Assembly: GCF_009762795.1 (NCBI RefSeq) | Contig: NZ_CP046400.1 | Span: forward strand, 2,209,501-2,273,500 | Direction: 5' to 3' | From: Pseudodesulfovibrio cashew | GTDB taxonomy: Bacteria; Desulfobacterota; Desulfovibrionia; Desulfovibrionales; Desulfovibrionaceae | Length of the DNA stretch: 64,000 bases | Shown: one piece after another, positions 37,142-46,602 of the stretch | Layout of the letters: the number at the start of each line of letters is the position of its first letter | How positions within the stretch are numbered: position 1 is the stretch's first letter | Position numbers and translations under genes: made by a program | Notes under the pieces: generated by a model | The model's database searches: none | What the model was told of the DNA's origin: nothing | What the model saw: the letters and a program-made list of their open reading frames with translations, nothing else

Positions 37142-37147
37142 GGTCTT

Positions 37148-38344
37148 ATGAGTCTGCTTAATAAAATACACAATGCTGTCACTGGAGACGGAAAGTACAA
37201 GAAGTACTATCCGCTCTACGAGATGGTGGACACCTTCCTGCTCTCTCCCAAGGAGACCAGCTCGGGAGCGCCGCATGTGCGCGATGCCATCGATCTCAAA
37301 CGCGTCATGATAATCGTGGTCTTCGCCCTGATCCCCTGTTTCTACATGGCCATGTGGAACACCGGATATCAGGCCAACAGCGCATTGGCGGCCATGGGCC
37401 TCGATGCGGGCACCGGCTGGCGCTGGAGCGTGATGAAGCTCTTCGGCCTCGCCGCGGACCCCACGAGCTACTCTGCAAATATCATTCTGGGGGCGTTGTA
37501 CTTCTTCCCCATTTATATCGTGTGCAACATCGCGGGCGGCTTCTGGGAAACCTTGTTCGCCATCGTCCGCAAACATGAAATCAACGAAGGCTTCCTGGTC
37601 ACCGGTTCGCTCATTCCGCTGATCGTGCCTCCGCAGATCCCGTTGTGGCAGGTGGCCCTGGCCACCAGCTTCGGCGTGGTCATCGGCAAGGAGATCTTTG
37701 GCGGTACCGGCAAGAACGTCTTCAACCCGGCGTTGCTGGCTCGTGCCTTCCTCTTCTTCGCCTACCCGGCCGCGATTTCGGGTAACGGCGTTTGGGTCGC
37801 CGTGGACGGCGTCTCCGGCGCAACTCCCCTGGCGCTGGCTGCCGAGGGCGGCATCAACGCCGTCATGGCCAAGTACTCCTGGTGGGATTGCTTCATCGGC
37901 ACCATTCCCGGGTCGATCGGTGAAACCTCGACCCTGGCCTGCCTCATCGGCGCGGCCGTGCTGCTGTTCACCGGCATCGCCTCCTGGCGGATCATGTCGG
38001 CCATCCTTGTGGGCTCCATTGCTACGGCAATCGTGTGCAACGCGGTTGGCGGAGTGACCAACCCCATGGTCCAGATCAGCCCGCTGTGGCACCTCGTCAT
38101 GGGCGGCCTGGCATTCGGTGCGGTCTACATGGCCACTGACCCGGTGTCGTCGTCGATGACACCCAAGGGGCAGTACTTCTACGGGGCACTCATCGGGATA
38201 ATGATCATCCTGATACGGACATTCAACCCGGCCTACCCCGAAGGCGTCATGTTGGCGATTCTCTTCGGCAACGCCCTTGCGCCCACCATCGACTACTTTG
38301 TCATGCGGGCCAATATCAAGCGGAGGAAGGTGCGTAGTGTCTAA
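37148..38344 (+). CDS. nqrB: Na+-translocating NADH:quinone reductase subunit B
   Basis: 398 residues with about ten membrane helices. The covalent FMN attachment motif is DGVSGATPLAL with Thr226, in agreement with the SGAT motif of known NqrB. NPALLARAFLFFAYP and VSSSMTPKGQ are also conserved. NqrB carries the FMN and riboflavin and provides the sodium channel. It ends inside the start of nqrC (8-base overlap). Confidence 0.93.
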   Translation: MSLLNKIHNAVTGDGKYKKYYPLYEMVDTFLLSPKETSSGAPHVRDAIDLKRVMIIVVFALIPCFYMAMWNTGYQANSALAAMGLDAGTGWRWSVMKLFGLAADPTSYSANIILGALYFFPIYIVCNIAGGFWETLFAIVRKHEINEGFLVTGSLIPLIVPPQIPLWQVALATSFGVVIGKEIFGGTGKNVFNPALLARAFLFFAYPAAISGNGVWVAVDGVSGATPLALAAEGGINAVMAKYSWWDCFIGTIPGSIGETSTLACLIGAAVLLFTGIASWRIMSAILVGSIATAIVCNAVGGVTNPMVQISPLWHLVMGGLAFGAVYMATDPVSSSMTPKGQYFYGALIGIMIILIRTFNPAYPEGVMLAILFGNALAPTIDYFVMRANIKRRKVRSV

Positions 38345-39107
38345 CGATTCCACTAAAAAAGTCTTTGGGGTGGCCTTTACCCTGTGCCTGGTCTGCTCGC
38401 TGCTTGTGGCGGCCGCAGCCGTCGGGTTGAAGCCCATCCAGGAGGCTAACAAGGTTAACGAACGCAAGGAAAACATCCTCAAGGCAGCGGGCATCTACAA
38501 TGAAGACGAGTCCGTTGACGAACAATACAAACAGATTGAATCCAAGGTGGTGGACCTGGCCACCGGAGAATATGTCGATGTGGACGCTGTGGCCTTTGAT
38601 CAGCGCAAGGCGGCCAAGGACCCGGAAGCCAGCATCGTGATTCCTCCGGCGGAAGATCAGGCGGGTATCGGACACCGTTCCAAGCTCGCCAATGTCTACC
38701 TGCTCAAGGAAGACGGCCAACTGAAGCGCGTCATCCTGCCCATCCACGGAAAAGGGTTGTGGTCGACCATGTACGGCTTCATCGCCCTTGGCCCGGACCT
38801 CAATACCGTCAAAAACTTCGGTTTTTATGAACACGGCGAAACTCCCGGATTGGGCGGCGAAGTCGACAACCCCGACTGGAAGGGCCTGTGGATCGGCAAA
38901 AAGGTCTATAATGATCAGGGCCAGGCCGTCATTGACGTCATCAAGGGCAACGTGAGCGCCGACGATCCCAAGGCCGCCTACAAGGTGGACGGATTGGCCG
39001 GAGCCACGCTCACCGGGCGCGGCGTCACCAACCTGGTGCAGTACTGGCTGAACACCGGCGGCTTCGGTCCCTACCTGAAGCGACTCGCCACGGAGAGAGG
39101 TGAATAA
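38337..39107 (+). CDS. nqrC: Na+-translocating NADH:quinone reductase subunit C
   Basis: The start is GTG at 38337 with an RBS GGAGGAAGG, giving 256 residues. One N-terminal membrane helix (about 9-30) precedes a periplasmic FMN-binding domain. The attachment motif is [10 protein letters not shown] (221-230) with Thr226 as flavin acceptor; the first residue is Ala instead of the common Ser. [15 protein letters not shown] is another family block. ApbE, encoded downstream, is the enzyme that attaches this FMN. Confidence 0.92.
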   Translation: MSNDSTKKVFGVAFTLCLVCSLLVAAAAVGLKPIQEANKVNERKENILKAAGIYNEDESVDEQYKQIESKVVDLATGEYVDVDAVAFDQRKAAKDPEASIVIPPAEDQAGIGHRSKLANVYLLKEDGQLKRVILPIHGKGLWSTMYGFIALGPDLNTVKNFGFYEHGETPGLGGEVDNPDWKGLWIGKKVYNDQGQAVIDVIKGNVSADDPKAAYKVDGLAGATLTGRGVTNLVQYWLNTGGFGPYLKRLATERGE

Positions 39108-39108
39108 T

Positions 39109-39726
39109 ATGTCTAAATTCAAAGAAGCATTATTCAAGCCGCTTCTGGAGAACAACCCCATTGCCGTCCAGATTCTCGGAATTTGTTCGGCTCTGGCCGT
39201 TACCACCAAGCTTGAGACGGCATTCGTCATGAGCCTGGCGGTGACCTTCGTCACCGCGGCCTCCAACGCCTCGGTCAGCGCCATCCGGCGGCATATCCCG
39301 TCGAGTATCCGCATCATCGTGATGATGACCATCATCGCGACGCTGGTTATTATCGTTGACCAGTTCCTGAAGGCGTTCGCCTACGGGGTCAGCAAACAGC
39401 TGTCCGTGTTCGTCGGCCTGATCATCACCAACTGCATCGTCATGGGCAGGGCGGAGGCTTTCGCCATGCAGAACAATCCCACGATAAGCTTTGCCGATGG
39501 TCTCGGTAACGGCATCGGTTACGGATTGATTCTCATGACCGTCGCCTTCCTGCGTGAGTTCTTCGGCTCGGGCAAGGTCTTCGGACTGGGGATCATGAAG
39601 CTGACGTCGGAAGGCGGGTGGTACGAACCCAACGGGCTCATGCTGTTGCCCCCCAGCGCCTTCTTCATCATCGGGCTGCTGATTTGGTCCGTGAACGTTT
39701 ACGAATCGCGGAAGAACAAGCGCTAA
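39109..39726 (+). CDS. nqrD: Na+-translocating NADH:quinone reductase subunit D
   Basis: 205 residues from ATG 39109, two bases after the nqrC stop; a GTG at 39100 is a weaker choice. Six membrane helices are expected. Family blocks: [37 protein letters not shown] and [12 protein letters not shown]. NqrD and NqrE are homologous inverted-topology subunits that share an intramembrane iron centre; the conserved Cys in GICSALA and TNCIVMGR are seen. Confidence 0.92.
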   Translation: MSKFKEALFKPLLENNPIAVQILGICSALAVTTKLETAFVMSLAVTFVTAASNASVSAIRRHIPSSIRIIVMMTIIATLVIIVDQFLKAFAYGVSKQLSVFVGLIITNCIVMGRAEAFAMQNNPTISFADGLGNGIGYGLILMTVAFLREFFGSGKVFGLGIMKLTSEGGWYEPNGLMLLPPSAFFIIGLLIWSVNVYESRKNKR

Positions 39727-39744
39727 GCCTGAAAGGAGTGAGCT

Positions 39745-40353
39745 GTGGAACATCTCATAAACATATTCGTTAAATCGATATTCATCGAAAACATGGCCCT
39801 GGCGTTCTTCCTGGGCATGTGCACCTATTTGGCCGTGTCCAAAAAGGTCGCCACGGCCCTGGGCCTTGGTGTCGCCGTTGTCGTGGTCATGACGATCACG
39901 GTGCCGGTCAACAACCTGCTCTACAACTACTTCCTCCGGGAAGGAGCCCTGTCCTGGGCCGGCTTCGGCAATGTGGACCTGACCTTCGTCGGGCTGATTT
40001 CCTACATCGGCGTTATCGCGGCCATCGTCCAGATCCTGGAGATGGCATTGGATAAGTACGTGCCCTCGCTCTACAACGCGCTGGGCATCTTCCTGCCGCT
40101 GATCACCGTCAACTGCGCCATCTTGGGAGCTTCTCTCTTCATGGTGGAGCGTGACTATGATTTTGCCGAATCCGTGACCTTTGGTCTGGGTTCCGGCATC
40201 GGTTGGGCGCTGGCCATCGTGCTTTTGGCCGGTATCCGCGAGAAAATGAAGTATTCGGATGTCCCGGAGGGACTGAGCGGACTCGGCATCACGTTCATCG
40301 TGGTCGGGCTGATGTCCTTCGGGTTCCTGTCGTTTTCTGGCATCCAGATGTAG
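39745..40353 (+). CDS. nqrE: Na+-translocating NADH:quinone reductase subunit E
   Basis: 202 residues from GTG 39745, with a strong RBS (AAAGGAG). Six membrane helices. Conserved [15 protein letters not shown] and [14 protein letters not shown] contain the Cys pair that, with the NqrD pair, binds the intramembrane iron centre. It follows nqrD by 18 bases. Confidence 0.92.
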   Translation: MEHLINIFVKSIFIENMALAFFLGMCTYLAVSKKVATALGLGVAVVVVMTITVPVNNLLYNYFLREGALSWAGFGNVDLTFVGLISYIGVIAAIVQILEMALDKYVPSLYNALGIFLPLITVNCAILGASLFMVERDYDFAESVTFGLGSGIGWALAIVLLAGIREKMKYSDVPEGLSGLGITFIVVGLMSFGFLSFSGIQM

Positions 40354-40417
40354 GTGTTTTCGGACGCCTGACGCGTCCTTCATTGACCAAACGTCAAATT
40401 ACGGGAAGTGAAGTATT

Positions 40418-41644
40418 ATGGTTGAGATCATACTCGGCGTGGCTATGTTCACCGGAGTGGTGCTTTCACTGTGCGTGTTCATTTTGCTCGCCAGAGCCAA
40501 ACTTGTCCCAAGCGGCACAGTAAAAATCGAAATCAACGGAGATCCGGAGAAGACCATCGAGGTCCGCCCCGGTGCAAAACTCCTCAATGTGTTGGCCGAA
40601 AAGGAAATCTACGTCCCCTCCGCATGCGGTGGCGGCGGCTCCTGCGGCCAGTGTACCTGTAAAGTCTTCGAGGGCGGAGGCGGCATCCTGCCGACCGAAA
40701 CCTCGCATATCAGCAAGCGCGAAGCCCGCGAGGGCAAGCGTCTCTCCTGCCAGGTGAACGTCAAGCAGGACATGAAGATCGAGGTCCCCGCGGAAATCTT
40801 TGATATCCGTAAGTGGGAATGCACGGTCAAGTCCAACATCCCGCGCGCGACCTTCATCAAGGAGCTCACCCTGCAGTTGCCGGAAGGCGAAAACGTCGAC
40901 TTCCGCGCTGGCGGCTACATCCAGATCGAGGCCCCGGCGCACACGGTCCACTACAAGGACTTCCAAGTCGGCGACAAGTTCAGGGAAGACTGGGACAAGT
41001 TCGACCTGTGGCGTTACACCTCGGTCGTCAAGGAACCCATTGTCCGTGCGTATTCCATGGCCAACTATCCCGGCGAGAAGGGCATCATCATGCTCAACGT
41101 GCGCGTGTGTCCTCCGCCGCCGTTCGCCCCGGATGCGCCTCCCGGACAGATGTCCTCGTTCATCTATGGCCTCAAGGAAGGTGACAAGGTCACCATCTCC
41201 GGTCCCTATGGCGAGTTCTTCGCTCGGGATACCGATGCGGAAATGATCTTCATCGGTGGTGGCGCGGGCATGGCCCCCATGCGTTCGCACATCTTCGATC
41301 AGCTCAAGAGGCTCGCCTCCACACGCAAGATCAGCTACTGGTACGGCGCTCGAAGCCTGCGGGAGATGTTCTATGTGGAAGAGTTCGACAAGCTGGCCGA
41401 GGAGTGCCCGAACTTCACCTGGCATGTTGCCCTGTCCGATCCTCAGCCCGAGGATAACTGGACCGGATACACCGGGTTCATTCACCAGGTCCTCTTTGAG
41501 AACTACATCAAGGACCATCCCGCTCCGGAAGACTGCGAGTTCTACATGTGTGGGCCGCCGATGATGGCCTCCGCCGTGGAAAACATGCTGCTTTCCCAGG
41601 GCGTGGAAGAAGAAAACATCATGTACGACAACTTCGGCGCTTAG
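40418..41644 (+). CDS. nqrF: Na+-translocating NADH:quinone reductase subunit F
   Basis: 408 residues. An N-terminal membrane helix (about 4-26) is followed by a [2Fe-2S] domain with Cys70, Cys76, Cys79 and Cys111 ([12 protein letters not shown]), an FAD domain with [11 protein letters not shown], and an NADH-binding domain with [12 protein letters not shown] and a MCGPPMM block ending in DNFGA. NqrF is the electron input of the pump. All motifs are intact. Confidence 0.94.
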   Translation: MVEIILGVAMFTGVVLSLCVFILLARAKLVPSGTVKIEINGDPEKTIEVRPGAKLLNVLAEKEIYVPSACGGGGSCGQCTCKVFEGGGGILPTETSHISKREAREGKRLSCQVNVKQDMKIEVPAEIFDIRKWECTVKSNIPRATFIKELTLQLPEGENVDFRAGGYIQIEAPAHTVHYKDFQVGDKFREDWDKFDLWRYTSVVKEPIVRAYSMANYPGEKGIIMLNVRVCPPPPFAPDAPPGQMSSFIYGLKEGDKVTISGPYGEFFARDTDAEMIFIGGGAGMAPMRSHIFDQLKRLASTRKISYWYGARSLREMFYVEEFDKLAEECPNFTWHVALSDPQPEDNWTGYTGFIHQVLFENYIKDHPAPEDCEFYMCGPPMMASAVENMLLSQGVEEENIMYDNFGA

Positions 41645-41676
41645 TCCGGGTTGTCTGCAACACTACATGAATACAC

Positions 41677-41704
41677 GGGTCGGAGAGCGGGTGCTCTCCG
41701 ACCC
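41677..41704 (+). promoter_or_regulatory. stem-loop between nqrF and apbE
   Basis: GGGTCGGAGAG-CGGGTG-CTCTCCGACCC, a perfect 11-bp stem with no T tract. It probably lowers readthrough from the pump genes into the maturation genes. Confidence 0.65.
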
Positions 41705-41766
41705 CTGCTTGGCCCCGATGGGGCGGCACAGGACCACCTCAGGTGATCCGCAACAAAAGGATGACG

Positions 41767-42804
41767 ATGATGAAGAGGCCCATGGCCTCCCTGAATGCAT
41801 ACGCCGGGTTGCTCGTCCTGCTGCTTCTTGCAAGCGGGTGTGCGAACGACCCGCAACCTGTGCGCTTCCAAGGAAAGGCTCTTGGCACCACGTATTCCAT
41901 AGTGGCGTATGGCCTGCACGACGGTCTCACCTCTGACGCCGTGTATAAGGGAATCGGACAGGAGGTGGCCGGAGTAAATGCGGCCATGTCCCTGTTCGAC
42001 CCCGATTCGGAGTTGTCGCGCTTCAACGCCTACGACAAAACCGACTGGTTTCCGGTGTCGCGCAGGTTGGCCCAGGTCGCCGAAGTGGCCAGACAGGTCC
42101 ACCTCATGACGGGTGGTGCGTTCGATATCACCATCGCTCCCCTGGTGGACTTGTGGGGCTTCGGCAAGGCGCAACGCGTCGATGTCGTGCCGCCTGAGCA
42201 GGCCATTGCAACGGCCATGGCCTTGGTCGGTGAAGACCGTATCGAGGTCCGTCTAGACCCTCCGGCCCTCAGGAAAGGCGATCCGAAGATGTCTCTCGAC
42301 CTCGGCGCCATAGCCAAGGGCTACTGCGTTGACGCGGTCGGCGACTGGCTCGACAGTCAGGGAGTGACCAGCTTCATGGTCGAGATCGGTGGAGAAATAC
42401 GAACCCGTGGGAAAAAGCCGGACGGCTCGCTCTGGCGAATCGCCGTGGAAAAACCGGTGACCATGGAGCGCTCCGTACAGGCCATCATCTCGTTTACGGA
42501 TAAGGCAATGGCCACATCCGGCGACTATCGGAACTATTTCGAGGAGGATGGCATTCGCTATTCCCATATCCTCGACCCGACAACAGGTCGCCCGATCAGT
42601 CATTCGCTTGTTTCGGTGAGCGTAATGGATGATACTTGTGCCCGAGCGGATGCGTTGGCCACCGGCCTGATGGTGCTTGGCCCCAAGCGAGGAATCGAGG
42701 TAGCTAAAAGGGAAAATCTGTCGGCATTCTTTCTCGTGAAGACAGCCGACGGGTTTGCTGAAACGGCGACCGGCGATTTTCCTCAACATGAAACATTGAA
42801 ATGA
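41767..42804 (+). CDS. apbE: FMN transferase ApbE, lipoprotein
   Basis: 345 residues from ATG 41767 (RBS AAAAGGA); nearby ATGs at 41761 and 41770 are possible. A lipoprotein signal ends at the lipobox LLASGC. ApbE motifs include LGTTYSI, MSLFDPDSELSRFN, DLGAIAKGYCVDAV, VEIGGEIRTRG and YSHILDPTTGRPI. ApbE attaches FMN from FAD to Thr of NqrB and NqrC in the periplasm with Mg2+. Its place inside the nqr cluster supports this. Confidence 0.92.
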   Translation: MMKRPMASLNAYAGLLVLLLLASGCANDPQPVRFQGKALGTTYSIVAYGLHDGLTSDAVYKGIGQEVAGVNAAMSLFDPDSELSRFNAYDKTDWFPVSRRLAQVAEVARQVHLMTGGAFDITIAPLVDLWGFGKAQRVDVVPPEQAIATAMALVGEDRIEVRLDPPALRKGDPKMSLDLGAIAKGYCVDAVGDWLDSQGVTSFMVEIGGEIRTRGKKPDGSLWRIAVEKPVTMERSVQAIISFTDKAMATSGDYRNYFEEDGIRYSHILDPTTGRPISHSLVSVSVMDDTCARADALATGLMVLGPKRGIEVAKRENLSAFFLVKTADGFAETATGDFPQHETLK

Positions 42805-42815
42805 GGATTTAACTC

Positions 42816-43001
42816 ATGGAATTACTTATATTAACAGCGGTTATTTTTGTCGTTGCCTTTACCGGACTGGCGCTTGGCGTCATGTTCAAGAGAGGTTGCA
42901 TCCGGGGATCTTGCCAGGGTTCCATCCAGGCCGGTGACGGATCCGGTTGCCGATGTGGCAAGTATAACTTTGAAAAAAAGTGTACTGATAAAAAGCATTA
43001 A
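42816..43001 (+). CDS. nqrM: NqrM, NQR maturation protein
   Basis: 61 residues: one N-terminal membrane helix (about 3-22) and a Cys-rich tail with Cys at CIRGSCQG, GCRCG and KKC. This matches NqrM (former DUF539), needed for assembly of the NQR complex, probably by delivering iron to the NqrD/E site. It follows apbE by 11 bases, with GAGGA as RBS. Confidence 0.88.
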   Translation: MELLILTAVIFVVAFTGLALGVMFKRGCIRGSCQGSIQAGDGSGCRCGKYNFEKKCTDKKH

Positions 43002-43036
43002 TCAACGCTTTCGGAATAGAAGCCAAGGAGAACCGT

Positions 43037-43495
43037 ATGACAAATGTCCAAACTGCCCGGGATGTTATTGACCAAGTGAAGGCGTTTCACAGGAAGTTGG
43101 GTGATCTGTATCAGGGGTTGTCTGACACGGTGGAAAAAGAGCGGGTCAAGATCCTGCTGGAATACATGAGCCGTCACCATGACAACCTGGCTTATATCAT
43201 GGATGAATACGAGGAAGGTCTTACCGAAAAGGTGTTGAACACGTGGTTCATGTACGTCCATGAGGAATGTGACCTTTCCCCGTTCTTCGATGCCAATCTC
43301 GGTCCGGATACGACCGCGCAGGAAGCCATCCTTGTCGCCCTGGATCTGGATAAGTGCCTTATGGAGACCTATGAGGCCATGCTGGCCCAGGAAGTCCCCG
43401 ACGAAGTGAGCGAAGTGTTTGAGCGGTTGCTGGAGTTCGAGAAAAAGGAAAAGATCAAGCTGGCCAAGACCTCGCTTATGATCGAAGACATGTAA
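43037..43495 (+). CDS. unknown helical, possibly ferritin-like protein
   Basis: 152 residues, RBS AAGGAG. The sequence is almost fully helical and acidic, with segments such as VEKERVKILLEYMSRHH and FERLLEFEKKEKIKLAK. Spaced Glu and His residues (ExxxxxxxxxxH-type pattern) would fit a four-helix ferritin-like fold, but I cannot confirm metal ligands. It has no signal peptide. It lies at the end of the nqr cluster, 35 bases after nqrM and before the operon terminator, so it may be cotranscribed and could serve iron handling. Function unknown. Confidence 0.6.
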   Translation: MTNVQTARDVIDQVKAFHRKLGDLYQGLSDTVEKERVKILLEYMSRHHDNLAYIMDEYEEGLTEKVLNTWFMYVHEECDLSPFFDANLGPDTTAQEAILVALDLDKCLMETYEAMLAQEVPDEVSEVFERLLEFEKKEKIKLAKTSLMIEDM

Positions 43496-43548
43496 ATACC
43501 GTGTTTGTGTTTCCCGCCGCACCGGCGGGTCATACCTAGACGTTGCCA

Positions 43549-43582
43549 GTGCCCCGCTCTTTGGAGTGGGGCACTTTTCGTT
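43549..43582 (+). terminator. terminator of the nqr operon
   Basis: GTGCCCCGCTC/GAGTGGGGCAC (one G:U pair) followed by TTTTCGTTTG. A smaller CCCGCCG-CAC-CGGCGGG hairpin comes just before, at about 43513-43529. Confidence 0.82.
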
Positions 43583-43748
43583 TGCCTACCGGTATCCTTT
43601 ATGGAGTGTCTGGCAGCCTGGCAAATGGAATTGGAGGAAGTGCGGGAGCTAGTCAGGCGGTTGTGTCTCGAGGGTGCGCTCGTTTCGGCTTTGTAACTCG
43701 CCGGGGCGACACAGGAGCTTTCATCTGTCCCCTGCCGAGAGGCGTCGC

Positions 43749-44954
43749 TCACTCGACGTGGAGCCTTTTGGTCATGAGCAGGAATGTGGGCAAGAGGCAC
43801 AGTCCTCCCAAAATGGCGGCAAGCTCGAAGGCATCCGCCATGGTTCCGTATTCCGCCGCAAAGCCGGCCAGCCCAGGACCGAGAACAAAGCCCAGATTTG
43901 CCACGCCCAAAAAAATGCCCATGGTGCTTCCCTTGGCGAATCCCATGTCGGCGGCAAGTGACATGGACGCCGGCAGGGAGAGCGCCGAACCGAGTCCCAT
44001 CACCACGCCCAGGCAGGCGAAAGCCCACAAGGGGATCGGCTGCCCGAGGCCAAAGACGCACGCCGCGCACAGTCCCATTCCGAGGAATGTCAGGCCGGTC
44101 CGGTCGCGGATATCCGCCCATCGGCTTGTTACGGGTATGCCCAGAAGGATCACGATGTTGGGCAGGGTGAACAGGATGCCTGCGGCGACACCGCTCAAGC
44201 CCAGATGCTCATTGATGAGCCTGGGCAGGAAGGTGACGATCACCGAGGAGCCAAGGGTCCGGCCAAAAACGGCCAGCAGCAGGGCAATGAACGCGAAATC
44301 GCGCCAGGGCGGGCCTCCTGCCTTGGCCTGCTTTCCCGGCGTGGCCGATGAGACTGCTCCGCCTCTAAGACACAGCAGAAATGTCAGGCCCATGCTCACG
44401 GCGGGCAAGGCGAGCGTCAATGTGCCGATGCCTCCGTCCATGTTGCCGGTCAGTCCGCCTGCCAATGGCCCCAGAATGAATGCCGCGTACAGATAGGTGT
44501 TGTACGCGCCAAACAGGCGGCCACGGCGGTCGGGCGGGGCGCATTTTCCCAGGAGGGACATGCTTACGGGTTTGACTATGCCGACGCAAAACCCCAGTCC
44601 GATTTGGATGAGCCCGAGGGCTTCCCGTGTTGGATAGGCCGAGTAGAGAGCGGGAATGGCGGCCCCGGCGCAGGTGGCCGTGAGAAGAAGCGGCATGGCT
44701 CCGATATAGTCGGCCCCGTAGCCTGCGAGAGGGGCAAGGATGAGCCGCGCCAGAAAATACCCGGAGAAAGCGAGGCCGAGCCAGGATGTCGACAGTCCCG
44801 AGGCCCCGGCGTTGGCGGACAGGGCAAACGAGAACGCGCCGACTCCGAACGTGGAGAAGAACGCCGCCCAAAGCATGGATTGAGCTGTTCGCCGTTGGGC
44901 TTTGGAAATGTCATTCCAACAATCCTGCCCGAAAAAATTGAGGTGCCTTATCAC
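43749..44954 (-). CDS. MFS transporter
   Basis: 401 residues with twelve predicted membrane helices. The loop 2-3 region reads GLAFSGYFLARLILAPLAGYGADYIG, a major facilitator pattern, and the second half repeats it at RWADIRDRTG. The start is GTG at 44954 with GAGGAG upstream. An unusual N-terminal extension (HLNFFGQDCWNDISKAQRR) precedes the first helix. The substrate cannot be told; efflux of small compounds is typical for such 12-helix proteins. It stands alone. Confidence 0.85.
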   Translation of the reverse strand: MIRHLNFFGQDCWNDISKAQRRTAQSMLWAAFFSTFGVGAFSFALSANAGASGLSTSWLGLAFSGYFLARLILAPLAGYGADYIGAMPLLLTATCAGAAIPALYSAYPTREALGLIQIGLGFCVGIVKPVSMSLLGKCAPPDRRGRLFGAYNTYLYAAFILGPLAGGLTGNMDGGIGTLTLALPAVSMGLTFLLCLRGGAVSSATPGKQAKAGGPPWRDFAFIALLLAVFGRTLGSSVIVTFLPRLINEHLGLSGVAAGILFTLPNIVILLGIPVTSRWADIRDRTGLTFLGMGLCAACVFGLGQPIPLWAFACLGVVMGLGSALSLPASMSLAADMGFAKGSTMGIFLGVANLGFVLGPGLAGFAAEYGTMADAFELAAILGGLCLLPTFLLMTKRLHVE

Positions 44955-45047
44955 GCCGAGATCTCCTCACAATAGGGCTTTTCTCTTACGTGTTTTCGAT
45001 GCGTACTTCCAGTGTATTGTTGGGTGAGTAGGCGGATGAGTCAAGAA

Positions 45048-45083
45048 GAGGCCCCACGCAGATAGCACGCTGCGTGGGGCCTC
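45048..45083 (-). terminator. second hairpin downstream of the Sec formate dehydrogenase operon
   Basis: A perfect 14-bp stem GAGGCCCCACGCAG/CTGCGTGGGGCCTC with an 8-base loop; the minus-strand tail TTCTTGACTC is modestly T-rich. Confidence 0.6.
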
Positions 45084-45269
45084 AAGAAACTCCGTTAGCC
45101 ATGTGACGCAAGGTCCGGCGCGTCTGCTTACGGAGGTGTTCCTATCAGTCTGTTCAAAATCCTCGCCATCCTTGCTCAAGTCCCTGCATGTGGTCGACAT
45201 ACGGCCCTGATTCCTTCTTGCGCCTCTCCTGCGAGCATTTTGAGCAGTCTGATAAGCCGGGCAGGATAA

Positions 45270-45301
45270 ACCCGGGGCGGGTGAGGTGCCCCGCCCCGGG
45301 T
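45270..45301 (-). terminator. terminator of the Sec formate dehydrogenase operon
   Basis: A 12-bp perfect stem ACCCGGGGCGGG/CCCGCCCCGGGT with an 8-base loop, about 110 bases after the cytochrome stop; the minus-strand tail is TTATCC. Confidence 0.7.
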
Positions 45302-45408
45302 GTTAGTGTGTTTCAGTACGATTTCGCCATACTCTGGCCGGACCCCGACCTTCATTCATATCAATGAGTTCGGTATCTGGTGCGTTGTACGGCTTTCCTC
45401 TTGTCGCC

Positions 45409-45825
45409 CTAGTACAAACCTTCAGGGTGGCAGGAGGAGTTTGCACAACCCGTCATGTCCTTGTCGCCAGAGAATTCTTCCTCATGGCAGGAGAGACAGG
45501 AGGTCCGTCCCGGGTTCTTCACATGCATCGCACGGAAGTAGGACTTGGGACCCTGGGCGTCGGGCGCGGTGTCGGTGTGACAGTTCGCGCAGGACTCGGG
45601 TTCGTCCTTGACCGTGTTTTTATGGTGACAGGTGAAGCAATCGATACCTTCATGACTGGAATGGTTGAAGACCACTCCCAGGTCACGCTTGCTGTTTCCC
45701 TTGATGACATTGATCTCAAGGTCATCGTCAGGAGCATCGATGGACGACACCAGTTCTGACTGGGCAAAGGCCAACACTGCGGTAAGACAAACACACAGCA
45801 GGGACATGATGAATGCTTTTTTCAT
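45409..45825 (-). CDS. tetraheme cytochrome c3, formate dehydrogenase associated
   Basis: 138 residues with a signal peptide (to about AFAQS). Four heme-binding motifs are seen: CFTCH (63-67), CANCH (79-83), CLSCH (110-114) and the longer CANSSCH (127-133), the mix of CX2CH and CX4CH known from class III cytochromes c3. Histidines in FNHSSHEG (54, 58) and elsewhere can be the distal heme ligands. It is 24 bases after fdhB, so with FdhA and FdhB it forms an FdhABC3-type enzyme that passes formate electrons to the periplasmic cytochrome network. Confidence 0.9.
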   Translation of the reverse strand: MKKAFIMSLLCVCLTAVLAFAQSELVSSIDAPDDDLEINVIKGNSKRDLGVVFNHSSHEGIDCFTCHHKNTVKDEPESCANCHTDTAPDAQGPKSYFRAMHVKNPGRTSCLSCHEEEFSGDKDMTGCANSSCHPEGLY

Positions 45826-45849
45826 GATATTTCCTTTATGTATGCTTGG

Positions 45850-46602
45850 TTACGCTTTTGCCTTGGAAGCGAAACGGCCGACGAGCAACTCGCGGCGGTT
45901 GACGCCTCCCTTGGCCAAAGCCTTTTTCGCCAGCTTGCTGCCATCGGCTGATGCGAGCAGGTTGCCGTTATAGCTTTCCGGCGGAGCGGCGCACAAGTAG
46001 ATGACTCGAACAGACTCGGGGTCTGCCAGGTAGGCATCAGGGTTGGTCTTCTTGACTTCCGCCAGGCGTTTTTCCGCAAGCGCGAGCATGTCCTCACGGT
46101 TGCCGAAGTTCATGGTGCCGGTGGGGCAACTCTGAACACAGGCGGGCAGACGGCCGACTTGCACACGGTCCAGGCACATGTCGCACTTGAACCATTCTCC
46201 GCTTTTTTCGTCCATGCGAGGCACGTTGTACGGGCACAGCTCTTCACTGGTCACTTTCGCGCCAATGCCTGCCGTGCGGCTGTTCATGACAACGGCCCCG
46301 GTGTCGGCGTCCTGCTTGATGCCTTCATTGCAGTACATGTTTCCAATGTACTTGCAGGGAGGCTCAAGGCAGTGACGGCACTGCTCCGGGAAGAAGTACC
46401 ACTGCAGCTTGCCTTCGGCATCACGGTCTTCGTTGAAACGGACAAGACGGATGGTCTGAAAGGACAAGTCCTGCGGGTTCTGGTGGGAGCCGACATTGCG
46501 GGTTTTTTCAGCAGGGAGGTTCTTCCACTGCTTACAGGCAACCTGGCAACCACGGCACGCGGTACAAAGGGTCAAATCAACAAAAAAGCTTTTGCCGTTC
46601 AT
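45850..46602 (-). CDS. fdhB: formate dehydrogenase iron-sulfur beta subunit (Sec operon)
   Basis: 250 residues. The start ATG shares a base with the fdhA stop codon (TAATG). Cys groups CTACRGCQVAC, CRHCLEPPC, CPYN and CDMC...CVQSCPTG can hold four [4Fe-4S] clusters. It is clearly paralogous to the beta subunit at 7908-8633 but has an insertion around YIGNMYCNEGIKQD. It links FdhA to cytochrome c3. Confidence 0.92.
   Translation of the reverse strand: MNGKSFFVDLTLCTACRGCQVACKQWKNLPAEKTRNVGSHQNPQDLSFQTIRLVRFNEDRDAEGKLQWYFFPEQCRHCLEPPCKYIGNMYCNEGIKQDADTGAVVMNSRTAGIGAKVTSEELCPYNVPRMDEKSGEWFKCDMCLDRVQVGRLPACVQSCPTGTMNFGNREDMLALAEKRLAEVKKTNPDAYLADPESVRVIYLCAAPPESYNGNLLASADGSKLAKKALAKGGVNRRELLVGRFASKAKA

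Larger units (their letters stand above)
44955..45408. other. intergenic region with two strong hairpins
   Basis: About 450 bases between the MFS gene and the cytochrome gene, both on the minus strand. Apart from the two terminator-like hairpins listed separately (45048-45083 and 45270-45301) and the presumed MFS promoter near 44960-45040, I see nothing. Confidence 0.45.

Noticed and set aside
35801-41644. Rnf complex (RnfC instead of NqrA)
   Set aside because: The first subunit lacks CxxCxxC ferredoxin motifs, NqrF has the [2Fe-2S]/FAD/NADH arrangement, and NqrM is present; order is NQR.
45048-45301. A small RNA gene between two hairpins
   Set aside because: Both hairpins read as terminators in the same direction after the cytochrome gene and no promoter could be seen between them.
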